A stretch of DNA of 64,000 nucleotides from Haematobia irritans (taxonomy: Eukaryota > Arthropoda > Insecta > Diptera > Muscidae), in assembly GCF_050003625.1 (NCBI RefSeq), contig NC_134398.1, positions 203,850,583-203,914,582 of the forward strand. Direction: 5' to 3'. Positions 36,800-46,633 of this stretch are shown here, in pieces. Position numbers and translations under genes: made by a program. The notes under the pieces are model-generated. The model was not told where the DNA came from. It made no database searches and saw nothing but the letters and a program-made list of their open reading frames with translations. Position 1 is the stretch's first letter. Every line of letters begins with the position of its first letter.

Positions 36800-37778
36800 A
36801 CATTTTTTTTTTTAATTTACACATTTATATTTATACTATATTAAATTTTTTTAAATGAAACTTCGAAATGTGCGTTATTAAAGATTTATAGTCAGTAACA
36901 GTGCTTGATATAAACGAAATTGACTGATTTTTGGATAAAATATTATTTTTCATTGCAAAAATAACAATATTGTAATAAAAAACTGTTTTTGGACAAAACT
37001 TTAAAATTTGGAAGGAATTCAAAAACTAACAAAAGAAGAACGTGGAGTCGAGTATAAACATACATACATAATTTTATAATATAAACATACATTTATTTAG
37101 GAGTGAACAGTTTTTTACTAGCATTTAACACCATCGCTCTAAAATTCCTTTTATTTTTCTTTAATAATTCATTTTAAAGAAAATAAACTTTTTAAATTGT
37201 TTTAGCTGTAAAACTCGAACTTAATGCCCGCTTTTATATTTGATGGTGTCCGTCAACTCCTCGTGGACTACTAAAGAGGAACTAAAGTTTGTTTTTTTAC
37301 ATTTTACTGTGTAATTTTTCACTATTTCCTCCTTATTTCATTTTACTGTCCCAACTCTAAAAAGTGTATAATGCCCTTTCGCTATTATTATGAAGACCCC
37401 TGATTTCTTTTAACGAACCAAGAAAAAATTATGCCCATAATGCCAAAATGATAAACAAAACACATGTCCACACATACATAAAATGCTGCTCTCAAGGCGA
37501 AAACATATGCTGTTTGTTTTTCAAATGTCTATTCTCTTGGTTCCGAATGTCTGTTCTTTTATTCAAATTAAATAATATTTAGACTTAAGCATATCAAATT
37601 TTTGGCCTTATCATAAAACAGTTTTCCGAAACAACATACAAGCGGTTTCACAGAAATTGTTCTCTTTTGACTCTTTTGCTGTGTTATATTGATATCTTTC
37701 GTCAACTCTCCCGGTTTCCATCTCTATTTCTCTCTACACTCTCTCTGTCGCTTTGAATAAAATATCACAACATATGTA

Positions 37779-38506
37779 TGTTTGAGTGGGGGCAAAAATT
37801 CTCCCACTTTTATTTTAATTTAATTTGTTTAAGTATATTTCTTTAAGTTTGTTGCATTCACTATGCCACTTTTTGTTGTTTTAATTTGCCCGTTCGTTTT
37901 TACCGTTTGATGTTGCCTTGTTAGTTTTAATAAAAGTCTTTGTTTGATTTCTATTTAATTTTTACACAATGTATTGTTTTATTAACTTCAAATTAGTATC
38001 ACAAAAATTCACTTTTATTTATGAGTTTGATTTTCACTTGATGTTTGTTTGTTTGTTTTTCTTTAAGTCGAGCGCACCGAATATAAAGCAAGTCGTTAAC
38101 CAACTGACTTTCTTGTTTCCCTTTATATCGGTCAAGGGCAAAGTAAAAAAAAAGATCACAGGCAACAACAGTAACAATACCAACACTCACTCTCTACACT
38201 GGATGTAGATGATGTTGAGTGTTGTTATTGTTGTTGTTATTCCTAACAGTCTTTCCAATAAGAAACAAAGAACAAATGAAAACAAACCAAACATCAAATG
38301 AATGTTGAAAATTAAAATGTAATACGAAAGTAATGTTAAAAGCAATTCAAAATAAACAAAATATGAAAGAATAAGAATACAAATGAATAAGGAAATTAAG
38401 GAAACTGATCAAATGAAAGGAATAATGGCAATGGAGATAATGAAATGAAAAATAAAAAAAGTGAAAAAACAAATGATATTAGTTTAATGTCGTTGGACAT
38501 TAAACA
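37779..38506 (-). repeat. 3' LTR of the BEL/Pao element
   Basis: 728 bp, starting on the plus strand with TGTTTGAGTGGGGGC and ending GGACATTAAACA. I saw no difference from the LTR at 45906-46633; the short frames inside both are identical. It includes a GTT-rich microsatellite near 38214-38241. Confidence 0.95.
38482..38505. other. Terminal hairpin in the LTR
   Basis: GTTTAATGTC and GACATTAAAC form a perfect 10-bp inverted repeat around a GTTG loop, one base inside the LTR end. The same hairpin sits at 46609-46632 in the other LTR. In sense orientation it is the first 25 bases of the LTR. Confidence 0.8.
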
Positions 38507-38520
38507 TGCCGGCCTCCCAG
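38507..38520 (-). other. Polypurine-tract candidate
   Basis: Read on the minus strand, CTGGGAGGCCGGCA abuts the 3' LTR. It is purine-rich but interrupted by CC, so it is only a candidate for the plus-strand primer. Confidence 0.4.
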
Positions 38521-38527
38521 TGATTCT

Positions 38528-39580
38528 TCACCAAAGTCGCCCCATGGATCCGCTAAAAGTATAGCCAAGTGCTGTTTTGATGGCGACGACGCCTGGTACG
38601 TTGGTTTCAAGCGAGCCGTTGCGCCATAGGTCTGCGAAGTAATCTGAACCCAGCTCGATGTCAATTGGAGTGTTGCACTTGAAGTCGGGATCAGCCAATG
38701 TGTCGAGCGAGAAGTCTTTGTCCGGATTAGATAATATAGGTCCATCATAGGGTTTTCGTGGGAGGTCGCTGGTCATCAGTGCTCGTATTTCTTTTGTCCA
38801 TTTGAAACGCGCAAGCCGACCTGATAAACGAAATTTGGCAAAGCGTGTGTCACGATATGCAAAGGTCGGAAGATGCAGTGACGACTGAAGGTTACAAGAA
38901 ATCCGAGACACAGTAGCACTGAAGTTCAAGATCGCTCGGCAGGTATGCCATATATACGGTTCTTCCGGAAAAGCCACATGAACTTGAACCGTGGGGACAA
39001 GAACTTTAGACCACCTGAACGGCACATGAGGTTGCGGTACCAATTTGAACTCTGATTGGCTGCGTTGAGGTCGCTTGGCTGAATGTGAAGGTCGACTAGG
39101 TGTTCGGGATTTCCGTTCCTGTGAAGTTGAGTCTCTATCGGTTGACAGGCTGCGTCGGCGTATAGATTCCCAAGGACTAGGTCTTTCTTCACGTGGTAGA
39201 GGTCGGTTAGCATGTGGTTGAGGTCGATTGTCACATGGTTGAGGTCGTTCAACACATGACTTAGGTCGTGGCTCCGCACGTTCCTCAGATTTGGCGTGCA
39301 TTTCTTTGATTTGTGGTGCGTAATGTAGAAGCGTGTTATGTCTGGCATTGCATATCTGGCAACTTAACTTAGTTGGACAATCACGGCGTATGTGTGAACA
39401 AGCGAGGCAGTTTATGCAGTAAAAATGCTGACAGACGATTTCAAAGCGCTCGGACGGCCCTTGGCTCAAAAACTTATGGCAGGTCTTGATGGGGTGATCT
39501 TGTTTACAGAGACCACATGAATACATCCATCCCTTGGGTCTGCTGCTGTGTCGATCAGTGGTTGGTTGTTTGGCTGCCAT
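38528..39580 (-). CDS. Env-position ORF: zinc knuckles plus protease-like domain (probably inactive)
   Basis: 350 residues, starting 53 bases after the pol stop in another frame and ending 21 bases before the 3' LTR. Residues about 22-87 hold three zinc knuckles: CGLCKQDHPIKTC (CX2CX3HX4C), CINCLACSHIRRDC (CX2CX4HX4C) and CQICNARHNTLLH (CX2CX3HX4H). They match, in the same order and spacing, the Gag-Pol trio near its residues 364-429. A basic, Pro/Arg-rich linker with NRPQPHA-type 7-8-residue repeats follows (about 95-185). The last 150 residues resemble the BEL/Pao retropepsin-like domain: ILNFSATVSRISCNL lines up with IIDPGSQSTFISDKL, and IDIELGSD with IDILIGLD. The catalytic Asp of D-P/S-G-S is Asn here. 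I see no signal peptide or membrane span, so it is not an envelope protein. It looks like a duplicated Gag/protease module. Expression would need splicing, reinitiation or its own promoter. Function unknown. Confidence 0.8.
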   Translation of the reverse strand: MAAKQPTTDRHSSRPKGWMYSCGLCKQDHPIKTCHKFLSQGPSERFEIVCQHFYCINCLACSHIRRDCPTKLSCQICNARHNTLLHYAPQIKEMHAKSEERAEPRPKSCVERPQPCDNRPQPHANRPLPREERPSPWESIRRRSLSTDRDSTSQERKSRTPSRPSHSAKRPQRSQSEFKLVPQPHVPFRWSKVLVPTVQVHVAFPEEPYIWHTCRAILNFSATVSRISCNLQSSLHLPTFAYRDTRFAKFRLSGRLARFKWTKEIRALMTSDLPRKPYDGPILSNPDKDFSLDTLADPDFKCNTPIDIELGSDYFADLWRNGSLETNVPGVVAIKTALGYTFSGSMGRLW

Positions 39581-39633
39581 TTCTGAAAAGAGGAACGTGT
39601 ATAGTGCGGATCGTAGCTAATTTATGTATGTAT

Positions 39634-42600
39634 TTAATTGGAGAGAAGAGGAATCAATTTAGTTATAGGTCTTCGAATGACCCCATTGGAGGTCTTAAGG
39701 TCAACTACACGGCTATTATCGTCTGATCCTGGATAAAGATGAATAATTCTTCCTAGTTTCCAGTCATTCGGAGGAAGTCTGTCATCCTTGATTATTACGA
39801 GGTCATTCATTTTCACATTTTCCTGTGGTCTCTTCCACTTATACCTACGATGTAATTCTCTCAGATATTCAGTCTTCCATCGTTGACAAAACTGCTGAGA
39901 GATTATCTTCAAACGTTTCCAACGATTGGCAAGCGTGATATTGTCTGAAGATAGGTCTGGTTCAGCTGGGGACAAAATTGGGGCGCCAATTAGAAAATGT
40001 CCTGGTGTAAGTGGAGAGAGGTCATTTGGGTCATCATTAGCGGGGCTTAGAGGTCTTGAATTGAGGCAGCTTTCGATACGAGCTAAAATCGTTGAAAGTT
40101 CCTCAAAAGTGAAGGTCATGTCAGGAATCGCCTTTTTTAGGTGGGACTTAAAGGATTTCACCCCGGCCTCCCATAGTCCGCCCATATGTGGGGCACCGGG
40201 TGGAATGAAATTCCATTCAATGTCCTGAGATGAATGTCGAGTGATAAGGTCAGATTGTAAATGTCTGAAGAACTCTATCCGATCTTTTTTCAGCATTTCT
40301 GCTGCTCCCGTGAAGTTGGTTCCGTTGTCCGAAAACATTTTTGCAGGACAACCCCGTCTACCAATAAATCGGGCAAATGCAGCGAGAAAAGCTTGGGTCG
40401 AGAGGTCGCTAGTGGCCTCCAAATGTACGGCTTTGGTCGAAAAGCATACAAAGATGCACACGTAACCTTTTGTAATGAGACATGCTCTACCTGTATAATT
40501 TCGAATATTAAAAGGTCCGGCAAAGTCAACTCCGGTGTTTTGAAAAGGTCGTGTGAAAGTACTCCGTTCAGGAGGTAGAGAAGCCATGATCTGGTTTCTC
40601 GTATGTTTTTTGTACAAAATGCAAGTCTTACAGTGATTTATGACAAATTTCACAAGAGGTTTAAGTCGAAAGATCCAAAATTCTGTTCTTAAAATACGAA
40701 TCATCAGTTGACTGCCGCCGTGTAAAGTCGATTTATGAGTATGCTCAACAAGTAATCGTGCAAGTCGGCAATCATGGGGAATCAAGATGGGATGTCGTTC
40801 ATTAAATGTCAAAGATGGCGATTTTGTAAGACGTCCATTTGATCTCATAATGCCAAAGGTATCTACGAATGGGTTCAATGTCAAAAGTGAGCTGGTTGAA
40901 GCTATCTGAAGCTTTTTCGAAAGTTGAGTATATTCCTCTCCAAAATTATGTCGTTGTGTTATTATGATAAGTCGAGTTTTAACGAATTTAATTTCATCGG
41001 ATGAAATTTCAGTAGAAGTTGATCGAAGGTGTATTCTTTTGGAACCTGTATTTCTCCAAAACCGAAATACATAAGAGAGAACCCGGTAAGCTCGAGAAAG
41101 ACTAGAAAATCGTTCCAATGGATCTTCATAGGTCGTTGTGAAAAATGTCTTAACCGGTTTTATTTCCAAAGTCGTTTCAACCATTTGTTTGGGAACCGGC
41201 CAGCGGCTTTTTGGTTCTTTCAACCAGGAAGGTCCGTACCACCACAGGTCGTAAGTCTGTAGGTCAGTTGACGAACACCCCCTTGTAGCGATGTCTGCTG
41301 GGTTATATCGAGACTCTACATGTCGCCAGTTTGAGATTCCTACTTTTTCTGTAATTTCCGCCACCCTATTTCCCACGAAAGTGTTCCAAGTACAAGAAGG
41401 TCGATTTAGCCATGATAGAACAATCGTTGAGTCGGTCCAGAAATGTAGGTCATATGAGGTCAACTGTAAACGTGGCACTGTAGAAGACACCAAAGTCGAG
41501 AGTAAAACTGCGCCACAAAGTTCAAGTCTCGGCAACGACAGCTTTTTGATGGGGGCTACACGAGTTTTAGCAACTAGTAAATGGCACTTTATGTCATTCC
41601 CCGTTTCAAGTCGGATGTATAAAGTCGCAGCATAAGCTTTCTCCGAAGAGTCGCAAAACCCATGTAGTTCTACCTTGGATTCTGGAGTGAATTGTACCCA
41701 GCGAGGTATTTTGACACTTTGAATGTCAGGGCAGGTCTTTAGGAAATTTTGCCATGTTATACAGGTCAGTGGTGTTAGCCCATCGTCCCATCCGACTTTG
41801 TCCAGCCAGATTTGCTGCATGATGAGCTTGGCGACGACTATAATTGGCGCTAACCAGCCACATGGGTCAAAAAATCGAGCTATGGTTGAAAGAACCTCTC
41901 GTTTAGTATACGAGGGTTTAATTATAATTTCAGGTTGGGGAAATGAAAATGAGTCCGCTTTAATGTCCCATTTTATCCCTAAGGTCTTGGTTCCAATATT
42001 TTCGGACAAAGTCAGGCAATCTAATGATAGAAGTTTTTCTTCAGGAAGGTCTTTGATGACTTGAGGATCATTGGAAGTCCATTTCATGAGGTCAAACCCG
42101 GCAGATAGTAACGCACTTTCTAGTTGCTTTCTAGAAATGATTGCCTCATTGACCGTATGCCCTCCTGCTAGAACGTCGTCAACGTACATGTTTTCCTCTA
42201 AAACTTTAGCAGCCAAAGGATGAGAATGTCGAACGTCTTCAGCTAGCTGTAGTAAGGTCCTTATTGCCAAAAATGGGGCACAATTGACTCCAAAGGTCAC
42301 TGTTTGAAGTTCAAAGTCCTCAATTGGGTCCTTAGGGGATTTCCGAAACAATATTCGCTGATATTGAGTTTGTGATGGGTCGACTAGTATCTGACGATAC
42401 ATTTTGGTAATGTCCGCGTTGTAGACATATTTGAAAAGTCTCCACTTCAAAGTCTGTAGAACGAGGTCCTGCTGAAGAATAGGTCCAGGGTACAAAATGT
42501 CGTTAAGACTTTTCTTGTTAGAAGTCGGAGACGACGCGTTGAAGACAACTCGCAATTTAGTTGTAACACGGTCTGGTTTTATCACCGCGTGGTGAGGCAA

Positions 42601-44937
42601 ATAGTAGTTAGGTCTTTTCTGAATCTCAGAATGATGTATCTTTCTCATATGTCCTAGGTCCAGGTATTCAAGTATTACTTGGTCATACTGATGTTTGATG
42701 TCAGGCTTCGTACTGAGCATCTTTTCCATCCGTAGAAACTGAGCCATTGCTATACTACGCGAATGTCCAATTTCTACACCATTTTTGAATGGAAGGGTAA
42801 CAACGAATCTTCCTGAACTGTTTCGGTAGGTCGTAGTTTGGAAGATTGTTTCGCAGGTCTTGTCCTCTTCTGACCTCAAAATGGGTTTTGGGGTCTCCTC
42901 CACCTCCCAAAATTGTGTGAGGATTTTATCGAGGGCAACTGCATTGAAAAGCGATATCTCATTTTTTGATTCAGTCGATTTCTCCACTGGTCCCCCCACA
43001 ATCCAGCCAAATACTGTCTTTTGTGCCAAAAGTGAGCCGAGTGGACGAATCGGAGCTGCTACGTCAAAAATTGAGGGACCTAGGTCAAGTCCTATGAGAA
43101 TGTCAATTGATTGGCTTACGTAAAAGTACGGATCTGCCAAGGGTTGTTCAAATGTACTGATGTCGATGTCTAGGTCTTTAGGCGGCAAATTAAATGGTAA
43201 GGTCTTTAGAACTGGAGCCAAAACATCTAGTTTGAAATTGGGTTCCACCTTTGAGCACAGTGTGAAAATACAAGCCTGGGTTGATGTTTCAGTCACTGTT
43301 GGACTCAAACCTGAGACATGCACTAAGTTCCGCTTGGTCGGAAGTCTAAGTCGGTTTTTCAATTTGTCGGAGATAAAAGTCGATTGAGATCCGGGATCTA
43401 TGATCGCTCTAGCTTCGTATCTCTGACCATTCGATTCTATTTCAACAAGGGCTGTGAAGAGTAATGTCTCTCTAGACTGAGGTCTAAGCGCAGGTCGATT
43501 AGCCTCTCGGAGAGCTAAAGTCGTGATGTGAGGTTGTTCAGTATCTGGTATGGACTGTATAGTTGTTGTAAAGGCTTGAGCACTGGTACTAGGTCGTACG
43601 CTGGCGTCTTGTTCAAGTGACATGGTCGATGCGCCATTACCTTTGTGTAAAAGTGTGTGATGTCGTTGATTGCAAGTTCGGCAGTTATAGTTACTTTTGC
43701 AATCTTTGATGTGGTGGTCTGCTGTGAGACAATTGAAACATGATCGACTATTTTTTACAAAATGAATACGATCATTTATGTTCTTTTCTAAAAATTTAGG
43801 GCATTTTCCCAAAGTGTGACTTTCTTTGCAAAGTTGGCATGTTACTGTGGTGAGAGGTTGAGGTGTTTTTTTTGAATTAGGTCTCATTTTAGTTTTTTCT
43901 TCTATTTTCGTCTGGAAAGTATGAATGCGCCGATCTTTTGGATTGTATGTCTTTTCCTGAGGTTTGCTGTTTGATTTTGAGGTCGACGGCTGAACATTGC
44001 CTACGGATTCTAAAGTCTTGAACTTTTGGGTCAAGAAATCATCAAAATTACGCCATGAAGGCATTTGAGAACTGTCGTCTAGATTCTTTTCGAAGTCCTC
44101 CAAATAATTTCTCGGTAATTTCTGAGAGCATAAATATATTAAAATCGGATCCCATGACGTGGTAATGATGTCCAAGGTCTTTAAAGTCTGTAAACATCCA
44201 GTTACTGTGCGTTGAAGCAATTTAAGTGATGAACTTGAATGTACAGATACGGCGGGGAGGTCAAATAATATACGAATTTGCTCATTGACTTGCATACGCT
44301 TGTTTTCGTAGCGATCTGCTAGACTTTTCCAAGCGATGTCAAAGCCTTCGTTAACAAGTGGTACGTGGGATATAATTTCTCGCGCCTCACCTCCAGTTTT
44401 CTGATTCAAATGGTAAAGTTTTTCAACCCCACTAAGTCTCGGATTTTTAATGTAAATTGCCGAGAAAAGGTCGCGAAATGTTGGCCAGGTCTTGTAGCTG
44501 CCATAGAAAACGTCCGTATCGCATGGCGGTAATTTTATGGCATATTCATGTGATCTGTCAAAGCCCGCTGGGCTGGGGGCTGAAAGTCTCTCTGATTTCT
44601 CTGGAGGATGGTTGAGGGAAGAAAGAGCTTCTTTTTCTGCGTTGAGTGAGCTGACAACAAGTTTGTAGGACGACAGAGCCTTTCGATAAGTTTCGCGCAA
44701 AATTTTTAAATCAATTGGTTTTTCTCCTTCTGGTGCCTTATAGTCTCTACATATCTCATACGACCTTTGAACTTGGGTCCATAAATGGTCCACATGAACG
44801 CGTAACACGTCTAGAGAGTGCACATCTTTTTCGGCAGGTCTATTGGATTCAGCCTGCTCGAAGTCCATAAGGTCGTTAAAGGCATTAGTAAATTTCTCAG
44901 AAACGCTCATTTCGAAAAAGTATCGAAAAAATCCCAC
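39634..44937 (-). CDS. BEL/Pao Gag-Pol polyprotein
   Basis: 1767 residues in one open frame. Order by approximate residue: Gag region with the FYGSYKTWPTFRDLF segment typical of BEL/Pao Gag (about 130-300); three zinc knuckles CQLCKESHTLGKC, CFNCLTADHHIKDC, CRTCNQRHHTLLH (364-429); aspartic protease with IIDPGSQSTF (about 485-650); reverse transcriptase with LRVVFNASS, YNADITKMYRQI and catalytic YVDDVLAG (about 770-960); Pao-type RNase H region with LHGFCDSSEKAYAA and FWTDSTIVLSWL (about 1090-1200); integrase with zinc-binding H..H/C..C (about 1399-1442), DFAGPF, SDNGTNF and LWEAGVKS giving the DDE triad (about 1470-1590); and a C-terminal LTPGHFLIG..WKLGRI domain (about 1635-1765). All key residues appear intact. 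Met1 or the Met at residue 10 (MSVSEKF) could be the start; the latter looks more like a Gag N-terminus. It makes virus-like-particle proteins and the enzymes for reverse transcription and integration. Most plus-strand frames across it are shadows. Confidence 0.95.
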   Translation of the reverse strand: MGFFRYFFEMSVSEKFTNAFNDLMDFEQAESNRPAEKDVHSLDVLRVHVDHLWTQVQRSYEICRDYKAPEGEKPIDLKILRETYRKALSSYKLVVSSLNAEKEALSSLNHPPEKSERLSAPSPAGFDRSHEYAIKLPPCDTDVFYGSYKTWPTFRDLFSAIYIKNPRLSGVEKLYHLNQKTGGEAREIISHVPLVNEGFDIAWKSLADRYENKRMQVNEQIRILFDLPAVSVHSSSSLKLLQRTVTGCLQTLKTLDIITTSWDPILIYLCSQKLPRNYLEDFEKNLDDSSQMPSWRNFDDFLTQKFKTLESVGNVQPSTSKSNSKPQEKTYNPKDRRIHTFQTKIEEKTKMRPNSKKTPQPLTTVTCQLCKESHTLGKCPKFLEKNINDRIHFVKNSRSCFNCLTADHHIKDCKSNYNCRTCNQRHHTLLHKGNGASTMSLEQDASVRPSTSAQAFTTTIQSIPDTEQPHITTLALREANRPALRPQSRETLLFTALVEIESNGQRYEARAIIDPGSQSTFISDKLKNRLRLPTKRNLVHVSGLSPTVTETSTQACIFTLCSKVEPNFKLDVLAPVLKTLPFNLPPKDLDIDISTFEQPLADPYFYVSQSIDILIGLDLGPSIFDVAAPIRPLGSLLAQKTVFGWIVGGPVEKSTESKNEISLFNAVALDKILTQFWEVEETPKPILRSEEDKTCETIFQTTTYRNSSGRFVVTLPFKNGVEIGHSRSIAMAQFLRMEKMLSTKPDIKHQYDQVILEYLDLGHMRKIHHSEIQKRPNYYLPHHAVIKPDRVTTKLRVVFNASSPTSNKKSLNDILYPGPILQQDLVLQTLKWRLFKYVYNADITKMYRQILVDPSQTQYQRILFRKSPKDPIEDFELQTVTFGVNCAPFLAIRTLLQLAEDVRHSHPLAAKVLEENMYVDDVLAGGHTVNEAIISRKQLESALLSAGFDLMKWTSNDPQVIKDLPEEKLLSLDCLTLSENIGTKTLGIKWDIKADSFSFPQPEIIIKPSYTKREVLSTIARFFDPCGWLAPIIVVAKLIMQQIWLDKVGWDDGLTPLTCITWQNFLKTCPDIQSVKIPRWVQFTPESKVELHGFCDSSEKAYAATLYIRLETGNDIKCHLLVAKTRVAPIKKLSLPRLELCGAVLLSTLVSSTVPRLQLTSYDLHFWTDSTIVLSWLNRPSCTWNTFVGNRVAEITEKVGISNWRHVESRYNPADIATRGCSSTDLQTYDLWWYGPSWLKEPKSRWPVPKQMVETTLEIKPVKTFFTTTYEDPLERFSSLSRAYRVLSYVFRFWRNTGSKRIHLRSTSTEISSDEIKFVKTRLIIITQRHNFGEEYTQLSKKLQIASTSSLLTLNPFVDTFGIMRSNGRLTKSPSLTFNERHPILIPHDCRLARLLVEHTHKSTLHGGSQLMIRILRTEFWIFRLKPLVKFVINHCKTCILYKKHTRNQIMASLPPERSTFTRPFQNTGVDFAGPFNIRNYTGRACLITKGYVCIFVCFSTKAVHLEATSDLSTQAFLAAFARFIGRRGCPAKMFSDNGTNFTGAAEMLKKDRIEFFRHLQSDLITRHSSQDIEWNFIPPGAPHMGGLWEAGVKSFKSHLKKAIPDMTFTFEELSTILARIESCLNSRPLSPANDDPNDLSPLTPGHFLIGAPILSPAEPDLSSDNITLANRWKRLKIISQQFCQRWKTEYLRELHRRYKWKRPQENVKMNDLVIIKDDRLPPNDWKLGRIIHLYPGSDDNSRVVDLKTSNGVIRRPITKLIPLLSN

Positions 44938-45905
44938 GAAATATCAATATTATAGGTCAACTGGCGTTGGTATGTTGAAAATTTATCAGAAAATCGAGAA
45001 ATTTCAAATTAAAAATTTCCAAAAATGTCCCCGCAAAATTTCAAAAAAGGTCCGATCTGGCAACCCAATTTACCGATTCGCCAATATGTAAACAAATGAG
45101 TCGATGAGAGCGACTAAATCGGGACGAAGAGGAAAGCAAAAGTGATTGTACTTACTCCGTTGTTTTTTTTTTTTTTGCGAGTGTGGAGAATTGGAGTCTC
45201 TTTGTTGTACTCGTTGAGAGGTCTTGATAAATAAACGGAGGTCTACAAGAAAAAGAGAAAATCACTTTGAGGTCAACACTTTTGAAAATTTTGTTTTGGA
45301 ATTTACAGTTAGAATTTACAGTTGCTTTTTACAAAACGTCACTTATTTTGAAATCTTGATTTGCACTTATGTAATGTCACACAACTTTATTTGGTTTATT
45401 TGCTTTAACTGCTTTTATGTATTTTATTTCACAGGTCACAATTTTTTATTTCACAAAAATTTGCAATTTTCCAAAAAAGATGTCACTGGACCTTGCACAA
45501 GTTACTTTTCTTTCACTTTTTGTCTATGTCACTTTTTCCTTTACAAGATTTCAAAAATATTAACTAGTTTTTTCCTCAAGATAATTTTCAGTCACCAACA
45601 ATTTACTAATTTTTTCCTTTTTATTATTATATATATTTTTTTTCTTTTACTACAGTATGTCTTTCACCACAGATTTTGTTTTTGTTGTTAATTCACATAA
45701 ATGTCAATGTCACACACTTTTAATTTTTAAAAAGAAAAATTTTATATAAATTATTTCATTTAATTTTCCATTAATGGAGTTAGGTCAATTTGCATTTTAC
45801 CAAAGCTCAAACTTGTTGCACAAACAAATTTCTATGTGAGTTATTGTTCACAAAGGTCACTTGAACAATTAACTAAAACACTTATTCGGTTCGATTAGGA
45901 CCAAA
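44938..45905 (-). other. 5' untranslated leader of the BEL/Pao element
   Basis: 968 bp between the 5' LTR and the Gag-Pol start. It is AT-rich with striking strand bias: GTC occurs about 20 times on the plus strand against about 4 GAC (counted by eye), often as GTCAC. The 155-codon plus frame at 45224-45691 is antisense, low in complexity and has no known domain; I do not call it a gene. Confidence 0.75.
45886..45903 (-). other. Primer-binding-site candidate
   Basis: Two bases past the 5' LTR in sense orientation, the sequence reads TGGTCCTAATCGAACCG. The TGG start and TGGTCCT match the 3' end of a tRNA ending AGGACCA, as insect tRNA-Tyr does. The match weakens after about 7 bases, so the primer identity is uncertain. 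Confidence 0.5.
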
Positions 45906-46633
45906 TGTTTGAGTGGGGGCAAAAATTCTCCCACTTTTATTTTAATTTAATTTGTTTAAGTATATTTCTTTAAGTTTGTTGCATTCACTATGCCACTTTT
46001 TGTTGTTTTAATTTGCCCGTTCGTTTTTACCGTTTGATGTTGCCTTGTTAGTTTTAATAAAAGTCTTTGTTTGATTTCTATTTAATTTTTACACAATGTA
46101 TTGTTTTATTAACTTCAAATTAGTATCACAAAAATTCACTTTTATTTATGAGTTTGATTTTCACTTGATGTTTGTTTGTTTGTTTTTCTTTAAGTCGAGC
46201 GCACCGAATATAAAGCAAGTCGTTAACCAACTGACTTTCTTGTTTCCCTTTATATCGGTCAAGGGCAAAGTAAAAAAAAAGATCACAGGCAACAACAGTA
46301 ACAATACCAACACTCACTCTCTACACTGGATGTAGATGATGTTGAGTGTTGTTATTGTTGTTGTTATTCCTAACAGTCTTTCCAATAAGAAACAAAGAAC
46401 AAATGAAAACAAACCAAACATCAAATGAATGTTGAAAATTAAAATGTAATACGAAAGTAATGTTAAAAGCAATTCAAAATAAACAAAATATGAAAGAATA
46501 AGAATACAAATGAATAAGGAAATTAAGGAAACTGATCAAATGAAAGGAATAATGGCAATGGAGATAATGAAATGAAAAATAAAAAAAGTGAAAAAACAAA
46601 TGATATTAGTTTAATGTCGTTGGACATTAAACA
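45906..46633 (-). repeat. 5' LTR of the BEL/Pao element
   Basis: 728 bp, same ends as the LTR at 37779-38506 and apparently identical throughout. As the upstream LTR in sense orientation it should hold the element's promoter, but I see no clear TATA box. Confidence 0.95.

Larger units (their letters stand above)
37779..46633 (-). mobile_element. Complete BEL/Pao LTR retrotransposon
   Basis: It is an 8855-bp element read from right to left. It has two 728-bp LTRs that look identical and end in TG...CA. TGTA flanks it on both sides (37775-37778 and 46634-46637). Next to the right LTR lies a primer-binding-site candidate. An unbroken Gag-Pol frame occupies 39634-44937, and a second frame (38528-39580) lies before the left LTR. 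Identical LTRs and open frames point to a recent insertion that may still be mobile. It interrupts an older CAC...GTG element. Confidence 0.95.

Noticed and set aside
37969..38208. Identical 79-codon frames at 37969-38208 and 46096-46335
   Set aside because: They are the same place in the two LTRs, antisense to the element. Identity comes from LTR identity, not from a duplicated gene.
38528..39580. Envelope glycoprotein gene in the BEL element
   Set aside because: There is no signal peptide, membrane span or glycoprotein-like Cys pattern. The content is zinc knuckles and a protease-like domain.
39926..43387. Plus-strand frames of 70-114 codons opposite pol
   Set aside because: They are shadows of the long minus-strand Gag-Pol frame and have no domains of their own.
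45224..45691. 155-codon plus-strand frame in the BEL leader
   Set aside because: It is antisense to the element, phenylalanine-rich, low in complexity and has no domain. It is explained by the AT-rich leader.
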